The notes under the pieces were generated by a model. That model did not search any database and had not been told where the DNA came from. It worked only from the letters and a program-made list of their open reading frames with translations. This document shows, piece after piece, positions 18,554 through 28,402 of a stretch of 64,000 bases of DNA. A program made the position numbers and the translations under genes. The stretch is taken from the NCBI RefSeq assembly GCF_001315015.1, contig NZ_CP012914.1, positions 124,001-188,000 on the forward strand. Reading direction: 5' to 3'. Positions within the stretch are counted from its first letter, which is position 1. Every line of letters starts with the position of its first letter. This stretch comes from Azospirillum brasilense (lineage in GTDB: Bacteria > Pseudomonadota > Alphaproteobacteria > Azospirillales > Azospirillaceae).

Positions 18554-19623
18554 ACGGCTTGCCCGATCAACGCCCAGATCAACGGATTGATCTGAACTTC
18601 GACGACAACCGGCTGCTGCCGATGCTGTATGGGGAGCATGACCGCCACCTCGCCCGCATCGAGAACCAGCTTGGCGTCTCCCTGATCTCCCGCGGCAATA
18701 CGCTGACCATCGCCGGTCCGGCGGAATCGTCGGAAGCCGCCCGTTCGGCCATCGACGCCCTCTACGAGCGGCTGAAGCGCGGCATGACCGTCGGCACCGG
18801 CGAGGTGGACGCCGCCGTCCGCATGGCGACCGGCGTCGGCGGTGCGGTGCGCGACCAGAATCTGGCGACGCTCAGCCGGGGCGAGGTTGCGGTGCGCACC
18901 CGCCGCAAGGGCGCCATCACCCCGCGTTCGCCCATGCAGGCGGCCTATCTCCAGGCGCTGGCGGAAAGCGAGATGGTTTTCGGTCTCGGCCCGGCCGGCA
19001 CCGGCAAGACCTACCTCGCCGTCGCGCAGGCGGTGGCGCTGCTGACCACCGGCCAAGTCGACCGCATCATCCTGTCACGCCCCGCCGTCGAGGCCGGGGA
19101 GCGGCTGGGCTTCCTGCCCGGCGACCTCAAGGAGAAGGTGGACCCCTATCTGCGCCCGCTCTACGACGCGCTGCACGACATGCTGCCGGCGGAGCAGGTG
19201 AAGAAGCGGCTGGAGTCCGGGGAGATCGAGATCGCGCCGCTCGCCTTCATGCGCGGCCGCACGCTCGCCAACGCCTTCGTCATCCTGGACGAGGCGCAGA
19301 ACACCACGCCCATGCAGATGAAGATGTTTCTCACGCGCCTGGGCGAGGGGGGCCGTATGGCGGTCACCGGCGACATCTCCCAGACCGACCTGCCGGCCGG
19401 AACCAAGTCCGGCCTGCGCGAGGCGCTGGACATCCTGGAGGGGGTGGAGGGCATCCGCTTCGTCCATTTCTCCGCCGCCGACGTGGTGCGCCACCCGCTG
19501 GTCGCCCGCATCATCCGCGCTTATGACCGTGCCGAAGGCGACCGCAGCGATGGCCGGCGCAAGCTCGCCCCCCGGCGGTCCGCCGCCGCGGACGACGAGC
19601 CGGACGCGGAGGGAACACCGTGA
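18550..19623 (+). CDS. phoH: PhoH-like ATPase (YbeZ)
   Basis: A 357-residue PhoH/YbeZ ATPase. The Walker A motif [10 protein letters not shown] lies at residues 145-154 and the Walker B motif FVILDEAQN around Asp247-Glu248. An N-terminal KH-like region precedes it. PhoH-like proteins work with the endoribonuclease YbeY in rRNA maturation and RNA quality control, which fits the ybeY gene directly downstream. The start is a TTG whose last two bases begin the miaB stop codon, so translation should depend on miaB. Confidence 0.93.
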
Positions 19624-20153
19624 TGGCCGTCGACGTCGTCGTTTCACGTGAAGCGGGCGATTGGGCGGACAACGCCGAATGGCTGTGCGAACGGGCGGCA
19701 CTCTCCGTGCTCTCCGTCACCTATGACGAGGATGAGGGGCCGGCGGAGCTGTCCGTCGTGCTGGCCGACGACGCGCTGGTGCACCGCCTGAACCGCGAAT
19801 ACCGTGGCAAGGACAAGCCGACCAACGTGCTGTCCTTCGCCCTGACCGAAGCGGAGGAGCCCGAATTGGGCGAGGACGCGCCGGTCATGCTGGGCGACGT
19901 GATCCTGGCCTGGGAGACCGTCGCCCGTGAAGCCGCCGAGCAGGGTAAAACACCTTCGGACCATATGACCCACCTTGTGGTGCATGGTGTTCTTCATTTG
20001 CTCGGGTATGATCACGAGACGGACGACGAGGCCGAGGAAATGGAGCAGCTCGAAACCGACGTGCTCGCGACCCTCGGCATCGCCGACCCGTACGCCGCCA
20101 CGCGCTCTCCGCCCGGGGAGCCGAATTTGGACGAACAACCACCGGACCGATGA
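19623..20153 (+). CDS. ybeY: endoribonuclease YbeY
   Basis: A 176-residue zinc-dependent endoribonuclease needed for 16S rRNA 3'-end processing. The diagnostic HGVLHLLGYDH motif provides the zinc ligands His121, His125 and His131. The ATG at 19623 shares one base with the phoH stop (TGATG). A GTG one codon earlier is an alternative. The 3' end overlaps corC by 4 bp. The C-terminal 25 residues are a Pro-rich, probably unstructured tail. Confidence 0.95.
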   Translation: MAVDVVVSREAGDWADNAEWLCERAALSVLSVTYDEDEGPAELSVVLADDALVHRLNREYRGKDKPTNVLSFALTEAEEPELGEDAPVMLGDVILAWETVAREAAEQGKTPSDHMTHLVVHGVLHLLGYDHETDDEAEEMEQLETDVLATLGIADPYAATRSPPGEPNLDEQPPDR

Positions 20154-21067
20154 GCGAGATTTCCGACAGTCGAACGCCCCGTGAAGACGGGGCCGAAGAT
20201 CAGCAATCCTTGGGCCACCTGTTTCGCGGGTGGATGAGGACCGTCCTGGGGGGGCGCGACGACGCCACCCTGCGCGCCACGATCGAAGACCTGATCGAGG
20301 ATCAGGACAGCGGCGAGGGATCGCTGGGGGCGGGCGAGCGCGCCCTGCTCGCCAATATCCTGAAGCTGCGCGACCGTGCCGTCGACGACGTGATGGTGCC
20401 CCGCGCCGACATCGTGGCGGTGGAGGTGGACACACCATTCCCCGCCCTTGTCCAGCGCATGGCGGAGGAAGCCCATTCCCGCCTGCCGGTGTACCGTGAA
20501 ACGCTCGACGACGTCGTGGGCATGGTCCACATCAAGGACGTTCTGGTCGCGATGGCCAGTCGGACGCCGGTCGAGTTGAAGGACATCGTGCGCGATCTCA
20601 GCATCGTCGCGCCCAGCATGCCGGTGGTCGACCTGCTGGTGCAGATGCGCCAGAAGCGCCAGCACATGGCGCTGGTGGTGGACGAGTTCGGCGGCATCGA
20701 CGGCCTTGTCACCATCGAGGATCTGGTCGAGGAGATCGTCGGCGAGATCGAGGACGAGCACGACGAGGAGGCGACTCCCCATTTCGTGGAGCGTCCCGAC
20801 GGCACGATCCTCGCCGACGCCCGCGTCTCCATCGAGGATTTCGAGGACCGCGTCGGCGCTTTCCTGACCGAGGAGGAGCGCGAGGATATCGACACGCTCG
20901 GCGGTCTCGTCGTGTCGCTGGCCGGTCGGGTGCCGGGCCGCGGGGAGACGCTGACCCACCCCTCCGGCCTGGAGTTCGAGATCGTCGAGGCCGATCCACG
21001 CCGCATCAAGCGGCTGCGCGTCCGTACCGCGCCCGCCGAGAATTCCGCTCTGGCCGAGGTCGGGTAA
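20150..21067 (+). CDS. corC: CorC/HlyC-family CBS-domain protein
   Basis: A 305-residue cytoplasmic protein with two CBS domains (about residues 75-135 and 140-200, including VPRADIVAV and VVDEFGGIDGLVT) and a C-terminal CorC_HlyC domain (about 215-290). It lacks the CNNM membrane domain, as does E. coli CorC. CorC has been linked to Mg2+/Co2+ efflux, and in the ybeY-corC-lnt string it may support envelope homeostasis. It begins in an ATGA overlap with ybeY. A large inverted repeat separates it from lnt. Confidence 0.93.
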   Translation: MSEISDSRTPREDGAEDQQSLGHLFRGWMRTVLGGRDDATLRATIEDLIEDQDSGEGSLGAGERALLANILKLRDRAVDDVMVPRADIVAVEVDTPFPALVQRMAEEAHSRLPVYRETLDDVVGMVHIKDVLVAMASRTPVELKDIVRDLSIVAPSMPVVDLLVQMRQKRQHMALVVDEFGGIDGLVTIEDLVEEIVGEIEDEHDEEATPHFVERPDGTILADARVSIEDFEDRVGAFLTEEEREDIDTLGGLVVSLAGRVPGRGETLTHPSGLEFEIVEADPRRIKRLRVRTAPAENSALAEVG

Positions 21068-21081
21068 GCCCGGCAGGGATT

Positions 21082-21206
21082 TTCACCGCGAAGGCACGAA
21101 GGACACAAAGACGGCACAAAGAGGCTCTACCGCATCCCTGAAATCACGGGCGGAGCGGGGGGCCTCTTCGTGACGCTCTTCGTGTCTTTCGTGCCTTCAT
21201 GGTGAA
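21082..21206. repeat. long imperfect inverted repeat of the CACGAAGGACACGAAG type
   Basis: Arms of about 45 bp (21082-21125 and 21161-21206) are inverted copies differing at a handful of positions. Both contain GAAGGCACGAA followed by a GACAC(A/G)AAGA block. It fills most of the 207-bp corC-lnt gap. Transcribed, it would fold into one long hairpin with a 35-nt loop. The motif resembles dispersed noncoding repeats known from many proteobacterial genomes. There are no transposase remnants. Confidence 0.75.
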
Positions 21207-21274
21207 TCGGTTTCCAGCCCGGTGCTTGTCTCGACAGCCGTTACCGGTCCACCCGCATCCGGAGTGTCCTCCCC

Positions 21275-22864
21275 TTGACCGCCACCGACCTGACGACCAC
21301 CCCGGCCCGGCTGGGCCGCCTGCCCGCGGGCCTGGCCGGGCTGACCGGTTGGCGCCGGCTGCTGGCGGCGGCGGGTTTCGGCGGGCTGGCGACGCTGGCC
21401 TTGCCGCCGGCCGACGCGGTGCCGGTGTTGCTGATCGCCTTTCCGGGGCTGCTCTGGCTGCTTGACGGGGCGCGGACCAAGCGGCAGGCCTTCGCGGTGG
21501 GCTGGTTCTTCGGCTTCGCCCATCACCTGCTCGGCCTCTACTGGATAAGCGCGGCGCTGTTCACCGACATCGAGCGGTTCTGGTGGGCGCTGCCGCTGTC
21601 GGCGGCGGGGCTGCCGATCCTGCTGGCGATGTTCACCGGCTTCGCCACACTGCTGGTCTGGACGCTGAAGGGAAGGGGGCTGGGGCGGGTGTTCCTGTTC
21701 GCCGCCTCCTGGGCGCTGTTCGAATGGCTGCGCGGCCACGTCTTCACCGGCTTCCCGTGGAACCTCGTCGGCTATGGCTGGACGGGCTTTTTGCCAATTC
21801 TGCAAGGCGTTTCGCTGATCGGCATCTATGGGCTCAGTCTGCTGACCGTGCTGGTGGCGTCGCTGCCGGCGAGCCTGGCCGACGCGGCGGTGCCGCGCCG
21901 CCGTGCCTGGAGTGCGCTGGCCGTCGGGCTGGCGCTGTTCGCAGCGCTGGGTGCCTGGGGCGGGCTGCGGTTGGCCGGGGCATCCGATGCGGCGGTGCCC
22001 GGCGTGCGGCTGCGGCTCGTCCAGCCGGCCATCGACCAGCGGCTGAAATGGGCGGCGGGCGAGCGGGTGCGCAACGTCCAGCAGCAGATGGAACTCTCCG
22101 CCGCTCCTTCCACCGAACCGGTCACCCATGTGATCTGGGCGGAAACCGCGGTGCCGCTGTTCCTCGACCAGGACGCCCGCCTGCGTCAGGCGCTGGGGTC
22201 GGTCACGCCGCCCGGCGGGCTGCTCATCACCGGGGTGCCGCGCATGGAGGCCGGACCGGAGGGTGCGCCGCTCTATTACAACAGCTTGGCGGCGGTGGAC
22301 GGCAGCGGCGCGGTGACGGGGCGCTTCGACAAGTTCCATCTCGTGCCCTTCGGCGAATACATGCCGCTGCGCCGCTGGTTGCCGGTCGGGGCCATCGCCG
22401 GCAACGGGGCGGAGTTCTCGGCCGGGCCGGGACCGGTGTCGCTCGATCTCAAGGGCCTGCCGCCGGTCAGCCCGCTGATCTGCTACGAGGTGATCTTCCC
22501 CGGTGCCGTGCTGCCCACCACGAAGGATGGCGCCGGACGGCCGCGCTGGATGCTGAACCTGACCAACGATGCCTGGTACGGCAACACCGCCGGCCCATAC
22601 CAGCATTTCGCCATCGCCCGGACCCGCGCGGTGGAGGAGGGGATGCCGCTGGTCCGCGTCGCCAACACCGGCATCTCCGGCGTGGTGGACTCCCATGGCC
22701 GCGTGACAGCCATGCTGCCGCTTGGTCACAGGGGTGTGATCGATGCGGCCTTGCCGGAAGCGCTGCCCACCCCCACTCTCTACGGACGGGTGGGTGATGG
22801 CGCGTTTGGGTTGCTTCTTTTGACCTGTTTCGCGGTGGGCCTGCGCGCACGACATCGCAGATAG
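21275..22864 (+). CDS. lnt: apolipoprotein N-acyltransferase
   Basis: A 529-residue inner-membrane enzyme that adds the third acyl chain to lipoproteins. About six hydrophobic helices (residues 30-225) precede the periplasmic nitrilase domain. The catalytic triad is Glu290 (IWAETAVP), Lys353 (FDKFHLVPFGEY) and Cys403 (PLICYEVIFP), and a C-terminal helix ends the protein. The start is TTG at 21275; no ATG lies before the first helix. It follows corC across a long inverted repeat and is probably still co-transcribed with it. Confidence 0.94.
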   Translation: MTATDLTTTPARLGRLPAGLAGLTGWRRLLAAAGFGGLATLALPPADAVPVLLIAFPGLLWLLDGARTKRQAFAVGWFFGFAHHLLGLYWISAALFTDIERFWWALPLSAAGLPILLAMFTGFATLLVWTLKGRGLGRVFLFAASWALFEWLRGHVFTGFPWNLVGYGWTGFLPILQGVSLIGIYGLSLLTVLVASLPASLADAAVPRRRAWSALAVGLALFAALGAWGGLRLAGASDAAVPGVRLRLVQPAIDQRLKWAAGERVRNVQQQMELSAAPSTEPVTHVIWAETAVPLFLDQDARLRQALGSVTPPGGLLITGVPRMEAGPEGAPLYYNSLAAVDGSGAVTGRFDKFHLVPFGEYMPLRRWLPVGAIAGNGAEFSAGPGPVSLDLKGLPPVSPLICYEVIFPGAVLPTTKDGAGRPRWMLNLTNDAWYGNTAGPYQHFAIARTRAVEEGMPLVRVANTGISGVVDSHGRVTAMLPLGHRGVIDAALPEALPTPTLYGRVGDGAFGLLLLTCFAVGLRARHRR

Positions 22865-22916
22865 CGCAACCGAGACTCTTTTTTCAATCACGCGCATCGG
22901 GAGCGCTCGGGCGCGC

Positions 22917-22946
22917 TTGACTGCATACATGGATATGTCGTATCAA
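22917..22946 (+). promoter_or_regulatory. candidate promoter and dyad upstream of the XRE regulator gene
   Basis: TTGACT (22917-22922) and TATCAA (22941-22946) are 18 bp apart. Between them lie interleaved dyads CATA-N6-TATG (22924-22937) and GATA-N5-TATC (22932-22944). Their position between the promoter boxes fits an autoregulatory operator, which is inference. Confidence 0.45.
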
Positions 22947-22977
22947 GGTTGCACAACTGTTTCAGGGAATTAGAGCA

Positions 22978-23466
22978 ATGCAAGCAACGCCAACGCGGGG
23001 CCGCCGGGCCACTGCCGGCCGTCCCAAGACGGGAAAGCCGAACCCGATCGACGTTCACGTCGGCTCCCGCGTCCGGTTGCGCCGGACCCTTCTGGGCATG
23101 AGCCAGGAAAAGCTGGGCGAGGCCATCGGCCTGACCTTCCAGCAGGTGCAGAAGTACGAGCGCGGTGCCAACCGCATCGGCGCGTCGCGCCTGTTCGACC
23201 TCAGCCGCGTCCTGGACGTTCCGGTGTCCTTCTTCTTCGACGACATGCCGGCGGAAGCCGCCGCGGCTCCGGTTGACGACGAAGAGGGCAACGCCGCCGG
23301 TTTCGAGGAGCGTTCGGGTGGCTACGAGCCGGACCCGATGGCCAAGCGCGAGACGCTGGAGTTGGTGCGCGCCTACTACCGCATCAACGACCCGTCGGTG
23401 CGCAAGCGCCTGTTCGAGCTGACCAAGGCCGTCGCCAATTCCGGCATGGTCGAAGCGGCCGAATAA
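22978..23466 (+). CDS. XRE-family transcriptional regulator (PraR/PhrR-like)
   Basis: A 162-residue regulator. A basic N-terminal tail (residues 1-24) leads into a classical Cro/CI helix-turn-helix (about 28-85; [33 protein letters not shown]). An acidic linker and an alpha-helical C-terminus end in [19 protein letters not shown]. The pattern resembles rhizobial PraR/PhrR-type proteins, conserved next to metK in alphaproteobacteria. It probably controls its own promoter; other targets are unknown. Confidence 0.88.
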   Translation: MQATPTRGRRATAGRPKTGKPNPIDVHVGSRVRLRRTLLGMSQEKLGEAIGLTFQQVQKYERGANRIGASRLFDLSRVLDVPVSFFFDDMPAEAAAAPVDDEEGNAAGFEERSGGYEPDPMAKRETLELVRAYYRINDPSVRKRLFELTKAVANSGMVEAAE

Positions 23467-23605
23467 CACGGTTTAGAGACCTGAGCCGAACAACCGGAAG
23501 CAATCCGGACGGCAGGAAGATTGGGGAACGTGGCCCTCCGGCCCGTTCCCCGATGTCGTTTCAAGGCGAATTTCCGCCGGTCTCCTCCAACCTCGGGGAG
23601 ATCGC

Positions 23606-23634
23606 TTGACCTGGAACGCAAACCTTGTCACATA
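23606..23634 (+). promoter_or_regulatory. weak candidate promoter for metK
   Basis: TTGACC (23606-23611) is followed 17 bp later by CACATA (23629-23634), in the 255-bp gap before metK. The -35 is good and the -10 poor. I could not recognise a SAM-binding riboswitch in the 90-nt leader that would follow. Confidence 0.3.
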
Positions 23635-23721
23635 CGGAAAATGACTGGCTTTCCGTGGGTGCTGCGCCGGTCTCCCAATTCTGTTTTGTTGAATAGCCCC
23701 CGCCCATTGCCGAGGTTCGTC

Positions 23722-24891
23722 GTGGCCAAGCTCAACTACGTGTTCACCAGCGAGTCCGTGTCCGAAGGCCATCCGGACAAGGTGTGCGACCGCATCTCCG
23801 ACGCCATCGTCGATCTGTATCTGTCGCACGATCCTTACGCTCGCGTGGCGGTGGAAACGCTGGCGACCACCAACCAGATCGTGTTGGCTGGCGAAGTGCG
23901 CGGGCCGGAAAGCATCACTCCCGACATGCTGGTCCAGGTCGCCCGCGCCGCGGTGAAGGACATCGGTTACGAGCAGGACGGCTTCCATTGGGAAAAGATG
24001 GATGTCAAGTGCTTCGTCCATTCCCAGTCCGCCGACATCGCGGTCGGCGTCGACGCCGCGGGTGAGAAGGACGAGGGTGCCGGCGACCAGGGCATCATGT
24101 TCGGCTACGCCTGCAACGAGACGCCGGCGCTGATGCCGGCGCCGATCTACTACAGCCACGCCATCCTGAAGTCGCTGGCCGAGGCCCGCCACTCCGGCGC
24201 CGCCCCGCAGCTCGGCCCCGACGCCAAGAGCCAGGTGACGCTGCAGTACGAGAACGGCAAGCCGGTGCGCGCCACCGCGGTGGTCGTCTCCACCCAGCAC
24301 GCCGACGGCCTGACCCAGGAGGAGGTGCGCGAGATCGTCCGTCCGCACGTCCTGAACGTTCTGCCCGCCGGCTGGATGTGCGACGAGGCGAACTTCTACG
24401 TCAACCCGACCGGGCGCTTCGTCATCGGCGGTCCGGACGGCGACGCCGGTCTGACCGGGCGTAAGATCATCGTCGACACCTACGGCGGTGCCGCGCCGCA
24501 CGGCGGCGGCGCCTTCTCCGGCAAGGACCCGACCAAGGTCGACCGTTCCGCCGCCTATGCCGCGCGCTACCTCGCCAAGAATGTGGTCGCCGCCGGCCTG
24601 GCCGAGCGTTGCACGATTCAGCTCTCCTATGCCATCGGCGTGTCGAAGCCGCTGTCGGTCTATGTCGACACCCACGGCACCGGCACGGTGGACGAGGACA
24701 AGCTGTCGGAGATCCTGCAGAAGCTGGTGGACCTCAGCCCGCGCGGCATCCGCACGCATCTGGGCCTGAACCGTCCGGTCTACGCGCGCACCGCCGCCTA
24801 TGGCCATTTCGGCCGCGAGGCGGAGGCCGACGGCGGCTTCTCCTGGGAGAAGACCGACCTCGTCAACGACCTGCGCGCCGCCTTCTTCTAA
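23722..24891 (+). CDS. metK: S-adenosylmethionine synthase
   Basis: A 389-residue enzyme making SAM from methionine and ATP. Recognisable blocks are [21 protein letters not shown] at the N-terminus, [12 protein letters not shown], and [19 protein letters not shown] with the triphosphate-binding residues. The start is GTG at 23722 ([12 protein letters not shown]); upstream in-frame ATGs would add residues with no family match. A strong intrinsic terminator follows, so it is likely a single-gene transcript. SAM feeds MiaB, TrmB, UbiE and other enzymes encoded in this window. Confidence 0.97.
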   Translation: MAKLNYVFTSESVSEGHPDKVCDRISDAIVDLYLSHDPYARVAVETLATTNQIVLAGEVRGPESITPDMLVQVARAAVKDIGYEQDGFHWEKMDVKCFVHSQSADIAVGVDAAGEKDEGAGDQGIMFGYACNETPALMPAPIYYSHAILKSLAEARHSGAAPQLGPDAKSQVTLQYENGKPVRATAVVVSTQHADGLTQEEVREIVRPHVLNVLPAGWMCDEANFYVNPTGRFVIGGPDGDAGLTGRKIIVDTYGGAAPHGGGAFSGKDPTKVDRSAAYAARYLAKNVVAAGLAERCTIQLSYAIGVSKPLSVYVDTHGTGTVDEDKLSEILQKLVDLSPRGIRTHLGLNRPVYARTAAYGHFGREAEADGGFSWEKTDLVNDLRAAFF

Positions 24892-24928
24892 GACAGGCTT
24901 CTTTTAAGACCGGACCCGTCCGTCCGGG

Positions 24929-24961
24929 ATGCAGGGGCCATGCGGCCCCTGCATTCGTTTT
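24929..24961 (+). terminator. intrinsic terminator of metK
   Basis: A perfect 11-bp stem (24929-24939 pairing 24944-24954) with an ATGC loop, followed by TCGTTTT. It lies 38 bp past the metK stop and just before trmB. Confidence 0.85.
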
Positions 24962-24978
24962 GGGACCCTGCTGTCACG

Positions 24979-25689
24979 ATGACCGACTCCTTCCTGGACT
25001 CGTCCAAAAGGCTCTACGGGCGGCGCAAGGGGCGTCCGCTCCGCAAGCGCAAGACCGAATTGCTCGATGGGCTTTTGCCATCGCTGGAAATCCCGGTGCC
25101 GCAGACCGGCGACCGCATCGACCCCCACACCCTGTTCACCAACCCTATGCGCGACGTCTGGCTGGAGGTCGGCTTCGGCAGCGGCCACCATATGGCGTGG
25201 CAGGCGGCGAACAACCGCGACGTGGGCGTGATCGGAGCGGAGCCCTTCATCAACGGCGTGGCCGGCCTGCTCAAGCTGGTGGACGACGAGGGCGTGCAGG
25301 ACAATGTCCGCATCCTGCCGGACGACGCCCGCCCGCTGCTCGACGCCCTGCCGGACGCCTCCATCGGGCGTGCCTTCGTGCTGTTCGCCGATCCCTGGCC
25401 GAAGAAACGCCATTGGGAGCGCCGCTTCATCGGCCCGGAGAACCTGCCGCGCCTTGCGCGCGTGCTGAAGGACGGGGCGGAACTGCGGCTGGCCAGCGAC
25501 GACATGGGGCTGGTGCGCTGGATGTTGGAGCACACGGTCCGCCACCCGGATTTCGAATGGACCGCCCGGGGCCCGTCCGACTGGCGCCACCGCATCGCGG
25601 ACTGGCCGCCCACCCGCTACGAGGAAAAGGCCATCGAGGCCGGGCGCAAGCCGGTCTTTATGCGATTCATCCGCAAGGCACGGGGGTAG
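24979..25689 (+). CDS. trmB: tRNA (guanine-N7-)-methyltransferase
   Basis: A 236-residue SAM-dependent enzyme that methylates G46 of tRNA. It has the SAM loop LEVGFGSGHH, the GAEPFINGV acidic strand, and the diagnostic LFADPWPKKRHWERRF motif. An in-frame ATG at 24940 lies inside the metK terminator hairpin, so the start at 24979 (MTDSFLDSS) is preferred. The last 23 bp overlap the end of the convergent monooxygenase-domain gene. Confidence 0.95.
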   Translation: MTDSFLDSSKRLYGRRKGRPLRKRKTELLDGLLPSLEIPVPQTGDRIDPHTLFTNPMRDVWLEVGFGSGHHMAWQAANNRDVGVIGAEPFINGVAGLLKLVDDEGVQDNVRILPDDARPLLDALPDASIGRAFVLFADPWPKKRHWERRFIGPENLPRLARVLKDGAELRLASDDMGLVRWMLEHTVRHPDFEWTARGPSDWRHRIADWPPTRYEEKAIEAGRKPVFMRFIRKARG

Positions 25690-25981
25690 ACACCACCGGC
25701 TCGCCATAATGCTCCACCACCGGGAACGGATCGTAGAAGTGGTGGAGCAGGGCTTTCCAGCGGGCGTAGCGGTCCGACCCCCGGAAGCCTTCGGTGTGGT
25801 CCTCCAACCGCTCCCAGCGGACGAGCAGAAGGTAGCGGTCCGGCGTTTCCAGGCGGGGCCGCACCTCCAGTCCGAGGAAGCCCGGAGTCGCGGCGATCAG
25901 GGGCTGCGCCTCGGCCATCGCCCGTTCGAAGGCCGGACCCTGGCCGGGCTTGACGGTCAGGAGGGCCGTTTCGAGGATCAC
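25667..25981 (-). CDS. antibiotic-biosynthesis-monooxygenase (ABM) domain protein
   Basis: A 104-residue ferredoxin-like ABM-fold protein. It has the family pattern of an early ETALLTVKPGQGPAFE strand-helix, an ATPGFLGLEV turn and a YLLLVRWERLEDH strand ending in a WKALLHHFYDP helix. Such small proteins are cofactor-free monooxygenases or stress proteins of unknown substrate. The frame extends upstream, but a GGAG ribosome binding site six bases before the GTG at 25981 marks the likely start. Its 3' end overlaps trmB on the opposite strand by 23 bp. Confidence 0.82.
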   Translation of the reverse strand: MILETALLTVKPGQGPAFERAMAEAQPLIAATPGFLGLEVRPRLETPDRYLLLVRWERLEDHTEGFRGSDRYARWKALLHHFYDPFPVVEHYGEPVVSTPVPCG

Positions 25982-26296
25982 GGTCAACTCCGTTTTCAGG
26001 GTGCCATGCGCGCGGCGGAGGGCCGCCGAAACCTTGGCTTGGCCTGGAACTTTACCCTGGCCGGACCCGTCCACCAAGCGCCTGGCATAGGACTTTGCGG
26101 AAAAGCGCTTGCGGCCTGCTCCGGAATGTCTATATTCACCGCATGAACCCATACGGATCGGCGGCTCGGGAAACCGGGCCGGCGGGACGCTTTGCGGGTG
26201 GGCCTTGGCCCACTTATTTTTTTATCAGCGTATGGAATCCCCGTGTTGGTCCCAGGGCGCTGTGCCAGGGGAGACCGCGGGGGCGGGTCAGGTGGA
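25982..26296. promoter_or_regulatory. leader of the rimP-nusA-infB operon with terminator-like hairpin
   Basis: This 315-bp gap lies between a minus-strand gene and rimP and holds no convincing coding sequence. On the plus strand it contains a 7-bp stem with a GAAA tetraloop (26163-26180). Further on is a short GC stem (26198-26204 pairing 26207-26213) followed by TTATTTTTTTAT, which looks like an intrinsic terminator about 72 bp before the rimP start. The GGGCC at 26176-26180 could instead pair with GGCCC at 26207-26211, giving a competing fold. This suggests attenuation or antitermination control of the operon. Confidence 0.55.
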
Positions 26297-26782
26297 ATGG
26301 AAGCAACCGGTCGTATCGAGCAGATCATCACGCCGTCGGTCGAGGCCATGGGCTACGAACTCGTGCGTGTGCAGTTGACCGGTGGGCAGCGCATGGTTCT
26401 GCAGGTCATGGCGGAACGCGCCGACAGCGCGCCCATGACGGTCGAAGACTGCGCCGACATCAGCCGCGCGATCTCCGCGGTGCTCGACGTTGAAGATCCG
26501 ATCAAGAGCGCCTACACGCTGGAGGTCAGTTCGCCCGGCATCGACCGGCCGCTGACCCGTCTGAAGGATTTCGAGCGTTTCGCCGGTTTCGAGGCCAAGC
26601 TGGAGACCCGGCTCGCCGTCGATGGCCGCAAGCGCTTCAAGGGCATGCTGAAGGGCGTCGAAGACGGCCTCGTGTGCGTCGAATCGGAACAGGGAGCCGC
26701 CCGGCTGGAGTTCGACAACATCCTGCGCGCCAAACTGGTCTTGACGGATGAACTGATCCGCGCCAGCCAGGGCCAGGGTTGA
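26297..26782 (+). CDS. rimP: ribosome maturation factor RimP
   Basis: A 161-residue factor for 30S subunit assembly. The family blocks [27 protein letters not shown] and [14 protein letters not shown] are clear, and the C-terminal SH3-like barrel begins near residue 95. The ATG at 26297 (MEATGRIEQ) starts the conserved region, while upstream in-frame codons cross the terminator-like hairpin. It is the first gene of the classic rimP-nusA-ylxR-infB-rbfA-truB cluster; nusA begins 54 bp downstream. Confidence 0.95.
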   Translation: MEATGRIEQIITPSVEAMGYELVRVQLTGGQRMVLQVMAERADSAPMTVEDCADISRAISAVLDVEDPIKSAYTLEVSSPGIDRPLTRLKDFERFAGFEAKLETRLAVDGRKRFKGMLKGVEDGLVCVESEQGAARLEFDNILRAKLVLTDELIRASQGQG

Positions 26783-26836
26783 CGGCCTCTCCGGGCTTCA
26801 CTCGAAGAACAAACGCCAGTCCAGGAAGTGTGACGG

Positions 26837-28372
26837 ATGGAACTGCTGCAAGTCGCTGACGCGGTTGCCCGCGAAAAGAACATCGACCGGGACGAGGTCC
26901 TGGAGGCGATGGAGCAGGCGATTCAGAAGGCCGGGCGCTCCAAGTACGGCCACGAGCACGACATCCGCGCCCGCATCGACCGCAAGACGGGCGACATCCA
27001 CCTGACCCGCCACCTGGAAGTGGTCGAGGCGGTGGAGAACGAGGCGACCCAGGTGACCCTCGCCTACGCCCAGCGCCGCAAGCCCGGCGCCCAGCTCGGC
27101 GACTTCCTGGTCGATCCGCTGCCGCCCATCGATTTCGGCCGCATCGCCGCCCAGACGGCCAAGCAGGTCATCGTCCAGAAGGTCCGCGACGCGGAGCGCA
27201 AGCGCCAGTTCAACGAATACAAGGACCGCACCGGCGAGATCGTCAACGGTCTGGTCAAGCGCGTCGAGTACGGCAACGTCACCGTCGACCTGGGCCGCGC
27301 CGAGGCGATCCTGCGCCGCGACGAGCTGCTGCCGCGCGAGCACTTCAAGAACGGCGACCGCGTGCGCGCCTACATCTTCGACGTGCGCGAGGAAGCGCGC
27401 GGTCCGCAGATCTTCCTGTCGCGCACCCATCCGATGTTCATGGCGAAGCTGTTCGCGCAGGAAGTGCCGGAGATCTACGACGGCATCATCGAGATCAAGG
27501 CGGTTGCCCGCGACCCGGGTTCGCGCGCCAAGATCGCGGTGATCAGCAACGACAGCTCCATCGACCCGGTCGGCGCTTGCGTCGGTATGCGCGGCAGCCG
27601 CGTCCAGGCGGTCGTCGGCGAGCTGCAGGGCGAGAAGATCGACATCATCCAGTGGAACCAGGAGCCGGCGACGTTCATCGTCAACGCCCTGGCCCCGGCT
27701 GAGGTTGCCAAGGTCGTGATGGACGAGGACAACAGCCGCATCGAGGTGGTGGTGCCCGACGACCAGCTGTCGCTGGCCATCGGCCGCCGCGGCCAGAACG
27801 TGCGGCTGGCCACCCAGCTCACCGGCTGGGACATCGACATCTTGACCGAACAGGAGGAGTCGGAGCGCCGGTCGGACGAATTCCGCACCCGCTCGCAGCT
27901 CTTCATGGAAGCGCTGGACGTGGACGACGTGATCGCCCATCTCCTGGTCGCCGAGGGCTTCACCTCCGTGGAGGAGATCGCCTACGTCGAGACCGAGGAG
28001 CTGGCCGAGATCGAAGGCTTCGACGAGGATGTGGCGGAAGAGCTGAAGCAGCGCGCCCTCAACTTCCTCGACGAGCAGGACGTCCGCATGACCGAGAAGC
28101 GCCAGGCGCTCGGCGTCGAGGACGCGGTGGCGGAAGTCACCGGCTTCAGCCCAACCCTGCTGGTGAAGCTGGGTGAGAACGGCGTGAAGACGATGGACGA
28201 CCTTGCCGATCTCGCCGCGGACGAGCTGCGCGACATCCTCGGCAAGGAGGCCCCGACGGAAGACGAGGCCAACGAGATCATCATGGCCGCCCGGGCCCAC
28301 TGGTTCGACGGCGAGGAAGGCGCGCCCGCCGCGGCGCAACCCTCGGCCGACGATCAGGCGGCGCAGAGCTGA
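26837..28372 (+). CDS. nusA: transcription termination/antitermination factor NusA
   Basis: A 511-residue RNA-polymerase-associated factor. In order it has the N-terminal RNAP-binding domain (1-125), S1 (about 135-200), tandem KH domains (about 225-350, with [13 protein letters not shown] and [13 protein letters not shown]), and two C-terminal acidic HhH-type repeats (about 365-490). NusA modulates pausing and termination, so the terminator-like leader in front of its own operon is a plausible feedback site. The start at 26837 follows AGGAAG by eight bases. Confidence 0.97.
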   Translation: MELLQVADAVAREKNIDRDEVLEAMEQAIQKAGRSKYGHEHDIRARIDRKTGDIHLTRHLEVVEAVENEATQVTLAYAQRRKPGAQLGDFLVDPLPPIDFGRIAAQTAKQVIVQKVRDAERKRQFNEYKDRTGEIVNGLVKRVEYGNVTVDLGRAEAILRRDELLPREHFKNGDRVRAYIFDVREEARGPQIFLSRTHPMFMAKLFAQEVPEIYDGIIEIKAVARDPGSRAKIAVISNDSSIDPVGACVGMRGSRVQAVVGELQGEKIDIIQWNQEPATFIVNALAPAEVAKVVMDEDNSRIEVVVPDDQLSLAIGRRGQNVRLATQLTGWDIDILTEQEESERRSDEFRTRSQLFMEALDVDDVIAHLLVAEGFTSVEEIAYVETEELAEIEGFDEDVAEELKQRALNFLDEQDVRMTEKRQALGVEDAVAEVTGFSPTLLVKLGENGVKTMDDLADLAADELRDILGKEAPTEDEANEIIMAARAHWFDGEEGAPAAAQPSADDQAAQS

Positions 28373-28402
28373 GCCGGGACTTAGGACGCACAAACGGTAC
28401 GG

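Noticed and set aside
23590..23721. Possible SAM-responsive riboswitch before metK
   Set aside because: No SAM-I, SAM-II or SAM/SAH core pattern could be recognised by eye. A covariance-model search would decide.
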